A DNA stretch of 64,000 nucleotides from NCBI GenBank assembly GCA_947247005.1, contig OX365953.1:1369001-1433000 (forward strand), read 5' to 3'. A program made the translations under genes and the position numbers. The stretch's first letter is position 1. Every line of letters starts with the position of its first letter. The notes beneath the pieces were generated by a model. The model searched no databases, was not told the DNA's origin, and saw nothing but the letters and a program-made list of their open reading frames with translations. Below, piece by piece: positions 45,101 to 57,100 of this stretch. The DNA is from Spisula solida (Eukaryota; Mollusca; Bivalvia; Venerida; Mactridae).

Positions 45101-48100
45101 AAGGGCCATAACTACCTTAAAATTGATCTGACCAATGTGTGCCGACGATATGCACAACTAGACTTGGAACTGATCATTCATACCAAGTTTCGTTAAAAAC
45201 CGACCAATGGTGACAGAGAAATAGTGCGAACAAAATTTATAAGTGTAAAAAAACAAAGGGCCATAACTACCTTAGAATTGATCCGACCAGATGTGCCGAC
45301 GATATGCACAACTAGACTTGGTACTGATCATTCATACCAAGTTTCGTTAAAATCTGACCAATGGTGACAGAGAAATAGCGCGGACAAAATTATACGGACC
45401 AACCGACCGACCAACCAACCAACCAACCAACCAACCAACCAACCAACCAACCAACCAACCAACCAACCATCCTCAAGCATGACTCCAATATAGCCCCCAT
45501 ATACTATGTATCTGGGGGTATAATAAACATGAAATGCCATATATTTGCATTTTCAGTTAAATTAAATACTTGGCAGAGCTTTATACTTTATTTAATATTG
45601 AACTTGTTAAATAAATTAAATGTGAAGAAAAACATTGAATTTCATGTAATATCCAAATATACTGTTACACATAATACTGTGTTGTTGTGTGGGGACATAT
45701 TATATATATATCTATACCTGGATCAATTGTTGTACATGTGTCCGTCTGATCCGTAGAAACCTCATACGCTATATTATTGAACGCTGTAACACTGTTGATA
45801 TCATGTGTAATATAACCTGCTCTAACACATGTATTCACATTCTGAAATATTTAAATTCATTGTAATATACCATGTCACATAAACTTAAGGTCAAGAGTGC
45901 CATAAATCAGTGATTTTTTTGCCTCTTTGGGAAAGGGTCCGGGTCCGTTCAGATTGGGAATTTATGCGTCCTCACAACTTGAAATTGGGAATTTCCATGG
46001 AGCAGAAAGGCAAAATAAAACAGAAAAAGAGATGACATGTGAATGTTTACTGGTTTCTTTAAACTTTTATGCTTGACCTCTTGTCAAAAATGTTCATAAC
46101 TTTATCATGTTATGTCCGATTTTGAAATTATTTTTTTTTAAATTGTTTATTGGGAATTTCTCTATTCAAATCACTGGGTTGGATTGAAATAAAACAGTTT
46201 GCATATTTTTTCATTTTATCAAAAGATGAACTTTGATGGTAATACACAAATATTTGTGTCAATAACAGTCACAAATTGTCAGAAAATTTCCTGACTTTTC
46301 ACTGACCAAAGAGCAGTTTTCCTCTTTAAAGCAATCGGACACCAAAGTGTCTTTTCGCTTGGGCCAAGTATGGCAATAAAAATAGAGAAAAGGAAGCTAT
46401 ATTTGCTTATGGGACAATCGATTTGTCAGGCAACATTACTGACAATTTACAATAAGTTATAATAATTTTCCCCGAGTGAGCACAGCAAGTGAGAAAATAT
46501 TTTCATGTCTTAGGAATTTCCTTCACAGGAATTGACACTTATTGACAGCTAAAATACAGGATTCCCAGACTTTTCCCTGTTTTTTTTGTTTAAATTTCAG
46601 ATATCCGAGACTAATTCCAAAATTCCCTGACTTTTCCCCGACTATAAAATTTTGTTTTTTCCCCTAACTTTTCCCTGACTGTGGGGACCCTGTACAACCC
46701 CTGAGGAAACAGTACGTACCTGTAAGACATGGACTTGTTGATTATCTTCTTTACCTTTCAGATGAACCATAAAATGTTTCAAACAATTCTTCTGTCTTTT
46801 ATGACAACATTTACACTTCCAACAATGCCAGTGACCAACCACAGAGTCGGTAGCATCTTCCACACCGCAACCATCAAGACAACGTAGAAATTTAAGACCT
46901 TAAATGAGACAATAACAGGGGCTCCATTTTACTCGGGAGCAGGGATTTTTACTCTTGAAATTTCCAAAAAGACACATTTTGACCCCCAAGATTTTGGTTT
47001 GAAGGGTCATTTCCTCTTTTTCTCTGAAAATTATAGGTCTTTTGTCTATAAAATGGTAAAATTTAGTCAAAAGTATCAAAACGACCCTTCATATTCAGAA
47101 GCTAGTCGAAACCCCTGCAATGACAAGAAATGTTTCACTTGGCAGCCTGACCTAACATTTTGTCACAAAATAGACCCAAATCTTTACTATTAAGCCTCAA
47201 AAATCGAAACAGTTACACCCAACATGACAATTACATAGGCATTTTTCAAATTAAAGGGCAATAGCTTGAATAGTTCATATATTTTTCTGAGACACTATAT
47301 TTGTATGTGTCAATAAAATGAATCTCGGCATGTTTGAGACATGGACAAAGAAGAAAACACTGACGGATAAGGGCATTCGGGCCCCTATGGTGACCTATGT
47401 CATCATTTATATTTTATGAATAAGATTCATGAAAATTCAGCCTCTATTGCAAGTATTTTTATGATTTGACCTTGTGACCCAGTGTTTGACCGGAAACGAC
47501 ACAATTTCGAACTTGACCTAGATTTCATAGAGACAATCATGCTGACCAAGTTTCATGAAGATTTGGCCATAAGTGTGGCCTCCTGTGTTTTCACAAGAAA
47601 TTGTAGATGGACAATGGGTTAACCAGACAACGGGCGGAAGGAGAGTGATCACAAATGCTCACCCTGTCACTATGTATGCTAAAAACTTAATAAATAAAAT
47701 AAATATACCAGATTTATATAGCGCCCTTTTCATGTGAACGCACGTTCAAAGGCACTTTACAATATTGTCTTGCAGCCACAAGGGCGCAGGTGCATCCTCT
47801 ACCAGTGCAGATACAGGGTGATCTGACCAGAGGGACAGACTGAGAGAAAGCCCCTGAAGGGAGAGACATTAGATACAGACATGTCTGGCGCGGCAAAAGT
47901 GCCCCTAACTCTTATGATTCAAAAACTAGAACCTACCAGCAAATTCAATAGAATTTAGCACATGCTTCTGTAGAAAATGTTTCTTCAGTAGAGATGAGTT
48001 TGTATACGCTTCACATGACGAGCACAATGGACAATGCATATGTTCCCCGACACTAGGACAAGCAATGGCTTCACACATGACCGGGGTAAATATCTGTTCT

Positions 48101-51100
48101 GTTCCTTTCATTCTAATACTCTGATGTACCTGAAATATTGCAATTTATTGAATTATATTGAATAAAACAATCTATAGCAGTCTTACTGAGGCAGAATGCC
48201 CAATCCTGAAAATTGGTCACAAGCCTGCTTCTGCTACCATTAACACACATCCCTACACCAAAACTTAGCTCAAACATTTTTTTGTTAAAATTCAGGTTAT
48301 GAAATTTCAAAGGACCATAAATGTCAATTATTTGAACTTTTTCATCAATTAAGTTTTATTTTGTGGAGAATAGTTCAATCTTTCTAGTGCAGCAAATCCA
48401 GATAATTCAGGAATTGTAGAACCTCGGAACCTATACTAACACAGTCAAGCCGAAAATGATCTCAATAAGGATAATGGCCATAATTATATAATACCGTCGA
48501 CTAGATACCCTAGTAGATAACCTGAAATCGTGATACCCTAGTAATTGTTATAGTAGAACTACTTTCAATATCTTTATTGATAGTTTAGTTATGACGTCAT
48601 TAGCGGGAAAATCGAATGAAGGAATGTCAAAGTTGACCTTCTAATCCATAAATGAATCAAATGGCATTTCATTAACGTAAGAAATAAGATAATTACCGAT
48701 CCGACTCAAAAATGTGTCAAATTTTGTAATGCCAAATAGTTCCAATCGATTTACATTCAAATCATGCCGAATGATCGATTTTACATCAATTTTTTAGCCA
48801 TCATCTGTTTGTTTACGCTTATCCACTTAAGGTCATGGTCGAAATGGACTGGTTCCTCAATATGCAAATTAAATCAAGGGAGACAAATGATGACGTAATC
48901 TTATGCCATACGGACCAAGAACAGTTCATTATCACTATTACTTTTCCTTGGAAAATCTTTGTATCATAGAAATATTTGGTAATTCACAATGTTGTTGCTG
49001 ATTTCAGTTGTAGATCAGATATTTTCGAACGTCATTCGGCACTCAAAATTAATATTATTTAGCTAAATTGTTCGTAGATTCCTGATTTACCTAGCCTACT
49101 ACGGATCTATGATGTGAAAGCGCGTAGTGATACACATTTCTAGTGCGGTCTTATTTAGTTTCTTAATTATTCGTTTAAATTTAATTTATAGCAAATTGCA
49201 CTTTTAATGACATACTGAATCTTTTAAGTTTCGAATTATGCTACGTTCAAGGTGAAAACTCGATCATACGTGATCTTACAACACTAAGTTCAAAGGTCAC
49301 GATTTCAGGTATACGAGTGTTATTTTATGCAAATTCTAGTGACGTCATTAAATGGTCGGCATTCGGGATAATGGTTGAACAATTGTTGTTGAAACTACTT
49401 ATAACTGTTTTCTTAATATTTTGACTTCATTTTGATAACTTTATAATCTCAAATTGATGTGGAATTGATCATTTATCGCCCATTATATCCTTAACCTAAC
49501 GAAAACTGGTAACTCCACTGTATATTTATTGCAAATCACTTTAAAAAAATCGGCAATACAGTTGTAACTCTTCATCGAAAATAATCAAATTTTCTGTTAA
49601 GACAGATTTTAAAAGCAATGATTTTTTCCTTCTTTGTCATTATGAAATGTTGACGCTTATGTAAAAATTAGAACAGTTTTTCGTTACCTGAACTTGTTTA
49701 ACTTTCATTAAATTCTAAACTGGCATAAGCCATGGAGAAATTATAGCAGATTTATATAGCGCCCTTTTCATGCGAGCACACATTTAAAGGCGCTTTACAT
49801 ATAGTCTTGCAGCTACAAGGGCTCAGGTGCATCCTTTACCAGTGCAGATACAGCATGATCTGACAAGAGGGACAGGCTGAGAGAAAGGAGAAAGCCCCGA
49901 AGGGAGAGAGAGACATGAGATACAGGCATGTCCAGCACTGCGAAAGTGTGCCTTGCTCTTATTTCGAATAGACAGCCTGGTTCTTTAATGTGCCCGGTGT
50001 ATAGCACCGATACACAGCTTCCTTTAACCAGATACTTTGCAGTCCACCAAGTCAGATACAGGGATAATGTTATGAAAAGGCCCAATGTAAGAGTACGTGG
50101 GTTTTACTTACCCAGTGATTTTTTTGCCTGTTTGGGAAAGGGTCCGTTTAGATTGGGAATTTTCGCGTGGTGACATTGGGAATTTTCATTAAGCAGGAAG
50201 GCCATATAAAACAGAAAAAGAGTTAATGTTAAATGTGACTGTTTACTGGTTTCAGTAAACTTTTATGCTTGACCTCTTGTCAAAAATGTTCATAACTTGA
50301 TCATTTTATGTCCGATTCTTAAATATTTTGTTTTTAAATGGTGATTGGGAATTTCTCCCTTCAAATTTGGAAAAATTATAGCCTTTTTCAACTTGGGAAG
50401 GTACTGATAAACGGTAGCAAAAAAGTAGGAAAAAAATCACTGACTTACCACAAAGTCGAGGTCTGATCCAAACTCAACATTAGCTGAAGTAATACACAGA
50501 TGAAGTAGCAGCCACAGGTTGGGCATATTGAAGTCCTTCCCTGATATGGCAAACATTTCATTTGGCATTTCTCCAGTTATATCATGATACAATGATATGA
50601 GCTCAATATCGGTCATAGAATCCAAGGTTTTATTAAACTTTGGCTGAGCTAGGGGTAAGGGTAGCTCTTCTGCTGACTTAAACTGTGATACAAGCTTCAT
50701 CAGATTCTTGCCCTTTAACGTCGCCCCTTTTTTCAACACTTCACCTTTGGGTTTAACTTCTGTCTGCAAAGGGAGAAGAGTTTAAAGATTTTAACGTTAA
50801 GCTATGCTAAGTAGAAATTTCTTGTATCAACTTGTAAGTCGACTTGTGGATACTTGTTAATTGTGAGAGGTGCTATATTATTTTATCACATAACCTGCGG
50901 TCCAGGAGTGCTGTAAAGCCGTGCCGTAAATATCGTTCGGTACTCCCAGACTGTGCAATAAATATTTAAATTAGTGTGATGTTAGCCAATCCATGCATTG
51001 ATCCGTCAATGACGTCAGGATGATATCAACGTCGCCATGAAGTCGCGCTCATTGTACCGCTGAATTTTGGCTGAAACATATGCAGCGTACATCATCCTTT

Positions 51101-54100
51101 TGAACAATAATGTGAATTTTTAAGGATATGTGATAAATAGAATCTTACATTCTTGCTCATTACATATGAGTGTTATTAAACTCGTCGACATAAACAATAT
51201 GACACTCGGCAAAGCCTCGTGTCATATTATTTTGTCCACTTGTTTAATAAAACTCGTATGTAATGAGCACTCATGCAAGATCCCCTATATCCTTTAACAG
51301 ATTTTTGCATATGTATGTTTACCTTCCTGTAGTGAAAAGTACTCATTAGTACTGTCAGGTCAGATACTAATTGAGGAAGTACAAAATTCCTAAGTACTTG
51401 AAAATTACTCGAGTACTGGTATTTTTTTTTCCATACTCTTATATACCTGACTTTTTTATAAACATATTTTTTCAGTGGGTCAATAAATATTTTCAGTATG
51501 GTAAGTTTTGCTTGGGTAGGTTGGGAAGGGGAAACAAACCAAATTTTATTTTTGGCCTGATTAAATAGCCTTTACCTTAATCTTCTTTTTAATCGATGAT
51601 ACAACAGGCTTTTTATCCTTGGATCCTTCTGCCTTATCTTTGCTCGGAGTTTTTTCTCGACTAACTGAAGCTTCGTCTTCAAGCACGGTTGTCGTGTCAA
51701 ACAGTGCATCATGCTCATGTTTGTTGAGGATTTGTACAAAGACCATGAGGAAACGCTGCGAATCTTCATCAAAATCACGTTTCAATTTATTACTGATTCT
51801 TTTTTTATCACATCTTCTGACTTCTCCGTCGTATAGGTCCACCTGTAGATACAAGAACAGGAATGTCATTTTATCACATAACCTGTGGTACAGCAATGCT
51901 CTAAAGTAGAGGTGACTATTGAGTCCAATTTTGACTATTTCAATACTATTGCTATTGCTGAAAGTACTATTGCGATACTATTGTATTGCTGGAAACTATA
52001 GCGATACTATTGCAATAGTTATTGCCAAGATTTGAAAACCAAAGATTAACTTGTAAATGCAAATTTGCACTGTGTAAGTTATCACTTTGTTGTACAACAT
52101 ACAAATCTACCATTAATTTGTGGAAATGATTTAAAATGAATTTGATAGACATAAATTAATAGAATTAAGGCGATATTGGTCCATTGTGGCTGTTTTGATG
52201 CGTGTGGTTATTTACAATTAGTTTCTTTAACAAAAACAGAAGTTGTTTTAAATTAATAATAAACTTTATTTATAAAAAGGAAACTATCGTAACTATCGAT
52301 AGTTGAGCTAACTATCGGCGATAGTTATTGGATCGAGACTTTTACTATCGATACATACTATCGGGACACTTGGAATCGCAATGCATCGATATTTCGATGC
52401 ATCTGCCCACCCCTACTGTAAAGCCCTGCCGGAAATATTGTTCAGCAGTCACAGAGTGTGCAATAAATATTTAAAATAGTCTGACACGATGTGAGCCAAT
52501 CCATGCCTTGTTTGGCTCATGACATCAGGATAATACAAAAGTTGTCAAGACTTCGCGCTTGTTGTACCCCTAAATTTTGTCTGAAACTTATGCAGCATAT
52601 ATACATCATCATTTTGAACAATAATGAGCGTTCTCTAAGGTTAATGTGATGAATAGAATCTTACATTCTTGCTCATTACATATGAGATTTAATAAACTTG
52701 TTGACAAAACAATATGACACTCGGCAAAGCCTCGTTTAATGAAACTTGTATGTATTGTAATGAGCTATCATGCAAGATTAGGGCCGGCACGATTTCAATA
52801 GTTTGAAACCGGCTACTTGTTGGTATGAAATCGAATCGAACCGGGTAATTGGCCGCCATATTATTTAAGGCGTTTTCTTTCATGATGACCATATCAAGGT
52901 ACGTTCAGTAGCAGAATTCATGAGTGTTTATTTGATCTGTCAAGCAGGCTTTCTACTGCCTCTTCAAACGAGACTGTGTTCAATAAACGCTTATGCCCCC
53001 TGTGGAAGCCTTGTCCATTAATAAGTCTAAGTCCAAAATTAGGTCAAGGTGAAGATCAAAATGGGGTCAGGTGATACAGGCATCTGGAGAGTTTTCATAT
53101 ACAACATCCATGCAAGTTAATAATGAAAGCTTTGTAGCAAGCCATAATGATGCTATAAGAAACGGTCAATTTGGGTTAACCAGACGGACGGACAAACGGA
53201 CAGGTGAATCACTATGTGCCTCCCGATCTATCGATACGGGGCATAAAAATAGTAGGGCAAAAGTAGGGCAAATTTTATTCAACAAGAGGATCATAGATCC
53301 TGGAGCGCTCACCTGCTAAACATAGTCAAACCTCGAACTTGACGATAAGGTCATCAAGATAAACATTTTGACTAAACTTAATGAAGGTTAAAGCAAAAAT
53401 GTGGCTTACTGTGAGAGTGTAAACAAGGTTTTGCTATTATTTGACATATAGACCTAGCTTTTGACCTCACATGACCCAACTTCCAAAGTGACCTTAAGGT
53501 CGTCACAATAAACATTTTGACTAAAGTTGATAAAGATAAAAACAAAAAGTGGCCTCAAGAGTGTTAATAAGGGTTTTCTACTATTTTTAACCTATTGACT
53601 TAGTTTTGATCCCACTTAACCCAACTTCAAACTTGACCTTAAGGTCATCAAGATACACATTTTGACCAAACATCATGAAGATTAAAGCAAAAATGTGGCC
53701 TCCAGAGTGTTAACAATGTTTTCCTATTTATGACCTATTGACCTAGTTTTTAAACCCCCATGACCCAACTTCAAGCTTGACTTAGATTTCATTGAGATAC
53801 AACTACTAACCAAGCTTGGTGAAGATCAAAGCAAAAATGTGGCCTCCAGAGTGTCAACAATGTTTTCCTATTATTTGACCTTTGACCTAGTTTTTTACCT
53901 AGTGACCCAGCTTCGAACTTGACCTCAAGGTCACCAAGATAAACATTTTGACCAAACTTCATGAAGATTAAAACAAAAATGTGGCCTCCAGAGTGACAAG
54001 GTTTTCATATTATTTGACCTTTAGACCTAGTTTTTGACCCCACATGACCCAAAATCAAACTTGACATAGATTTCATTGAGATAAAACTACTTACTAAGTT

Positions 54101-57100
54101 TGATAAAGATCAAAGCAAATATGTGGCCTTCCAGAGTGATAACAAGGTTTTCCTATTATTTGGCCTTTTGACCTAGTTTTTGACCCCACATGACCCAACT
54201 TCACCCTTGAACTAGATTTCGTTGAGATACAACTACTTACCAAGTTTCATGAAGATCAAAGCAAAAATGTGGCCTCCAGAGTGTTAACAATGTTTTGCTA
54301 TTATTTGACCTTTTGACCTAGTTTTTGACCCCACATGACCCAACTTCGAACTTGACCTATATTTCATTGAGATACAACTACTGACCAAGTTTGATGAAGA
54401 TCAAAGCAAAATTGAGAGTGCTAGAGTGTTAACGGTGAAAAAGCTAATGGACGGACGGACAGACGGACAAAAAAAACTATCACAAAAGCTCACCTTGCCA
54501 CTTTGTGGCAGGTGAGCTAAAAAGTAGGGCAAAGTAGGAATTTCTGACATTAAAAAGTAGGGATAAAGAAGGAATTTTGACCCGTTTAGTTCAATATTAC
54601 CACAGATAGACAAAGAATTTGGTGCTAGAGGGGAATAAAATACATAAATTCTAGGGATGAATGACAGACAAAATAGCGACACGATTATTATAAAATTGAT
54701 TTATTCTACTTTGCGAGCGTAGGGAGCCCGAAAATATTCATTATCTATATTTCCACTGAAATTACAACTACAAGAAGAAGTGAGTATCATTTTGCACTTG
54801 ATTTAATTTTTATTTTCATTTTGAGATGAAAAAGTAGGGATAATAGGGCTGATTTAAAAAAAGTAGGGCAAAGTAGGGCTCAGATCAAAATAGTAGGGAA
54901 AAGTAGGAATAGTAGGGCCCAGGAGAAAGCCTGGTCAAGGTATACAAAACCCAAATAAGATTTGTAGGTTAAATATGATCATACAAGGATTAATGTATCA
55001 AATGTTACACAAACCCACCCAGCTAGTTTGCTTGTTTCTGTGTCGATCAAAACATTCAGGCATATTGTTGTCAAAGATATATTGCATACACGCAGTGACA
55101 TACAATTTATTGGCATTGTAGGATATGTGTTTTGTTTAGAACGATTAGCAGTTTCGCAAAATTGAAACCGGTTTCACCTTGTAATTAAATCGTATCCAAT
55201 TAACCGAGTAATCATCCCGGTCCTATTCAAGATCCTCTATATACTTTTTGGGAAGATTTTACATCATGAATTGTCACAGAAATGGCTAAAAATACCATGT
55301 TGTGCTGAGCAGGGCTTGACACTAACACTGGTACGAGACCAGTGAAAATCCAGAATGACCAGTAACTGTCCTATTTAAAAATTTGGCGCTTTTGCCTTGT
55401 CGGACCAGTGGCCAAAATAGTTAGTGTTTAGGCCTGCTGAGCCAGACATATTCAGTGAATTTGTAGGAAGATTATGAGCAAAATTGGGATATGGATGCTT
55501 ACTTTTTTCTGTTGATAGAATAACTAGCAAACCAACAGTTCACATAAACCCACCAATACTTAATTACAAGAGGGCCCAAAGGGCCCTAGGTCGCTCACCT
55601 GTCGAACTTGACCTAGATTTTGTTGAGATGATCATTGTGACCAAGTTTTATACAGATTAGGCCAATATTGTGACCTCTAGTGACTATACAAGGTTTTTCT
55701 ATGATTTGACCTAATGACCTAGTTTTTGACCCCAGATAAACCAATATCAAAATTGACCTTGATTTTGTTGAGATGATCATTGTGACAAAGTTTCGTAAAG
55801 ATCAAGCCAAAACTGTGACCTCTAGTGACTACACAAGGTTTTTCCATGATTTGACCTTGTGGCCTAGTTTTTGACCCCAGATGAGTCAATATCGAACTTG
55901 ACCTAGATTTTGTTGTTATGATCATTGTGACTAAGTTTCGTAAAGATCAGGCCAAAACTGTGACCTCTAGTGACTACACAAGGTTTTTCTATTATTTGAC
56001 CTTGTGACCTAGTTTTCGACCCCGGATGACCCAATATAGAACTTGACCTAGATTTTGTTGTTATGATCATTGTGACCAAGTTTCATAAAGATTATGCTAA
56101 AACTGTGACCTTTAGTGACTACACAAGGTTTTTCTATGATTTGACCTTGTGACCTAGTTTTTAAACCCACATGTTCCATTATCGAACTTGACCTATATTT
56201 TATTGAGGTGATCATTGTGACCGAGTTTCATAAAGATTAGACCAAAATTGTGACCTACAGTGACTACACAAGGTTTTTCTATGATTTGACCTTGTGACCT
56301 AGTTTTTTACCCTAGTTGACCCAATATAGAACTTGACCTAGATTTTGTTGAGATGATCATTGTGACCAAGTTTCATAAAGATTAAGTCAAAATTGTGACC
56401 TCTAGTGACTACACAAGGTTTTTCTATGATTTGACCTAGTGACCTAGTTTTTGACCCAAGATGACCCAATATCGAACTTGACCTAGATTTTGTTGAGATG
56501 ATCATTGTGACCAAGTTTCATAAAGATTAGGCTAAAATTGTGACCTCTAGTGACTACACAAGGTTTTTCTATGATTTGACCTAGTGACCTAGTTTTTGAC
56601 CCAAGATGACCCAATATCGAACTTGGCCTAGATTTTGTTGAGATGATCATTGTGACTAAGTTTCATTAAGATTAGGCTAAAATTGTGACCTCTAGTGTCT
56701 ACACAAGCCAATTGTTGACGGACGGACGGACGACGGACGAAGAGTGATCACAAAAGCAAGAGCACCACCTACGAGTGCTGGGCGCTTCACTTTCTCACAC
56801 TTGATACTGTATTCCTAAATACTTTCGCGGCTACAATATTTCGCGTTTTTCATACCGTCGGCATATTCGCGGCTACAAATTTTCACGGAATAATAATGCT
56901 CGCGAATTCCGCGAAACTAAAGTCGCTACGGCATAAAGGTATGTTTGACACATCTTGCATTTCAATTGGACTGTTTGTCATCACCATCCGTGTATACACA
57001 AATCAAATTCAATTGATTGTGACCTAAGCTGACCTGATAACAATTACGATGATCAATTAATCTCTTTATAACAAAGGATTTCATAAAGTGTTTTCACTAG

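Larger units (their letters stand above)
51868..55265. mobile_element. Fold-back element, copy split by two hAT-like insertions
   Basis: Pieces of the same element as 50,875-51,290 are found at 51,868-51,906, 52,416-52,778 and 55,226-55,265. They join up in the right order once the two inserted elements and one copy of each 8-base duplication are left out. Confidence 0.75.

Noticed and set aside
45328..45540. Open frame with a repeated WLVG motif
   Set aside because: It is the CCAA microsatellite at the end of a tandem-repeat element read in one frame.
51572..51909. Alternative frames over gene B exon 51,842-51,576
   Set aside because: Shadow frames; the chosen frame is phase-compatible with both neighbouring exons and has a CARF-like continuation.
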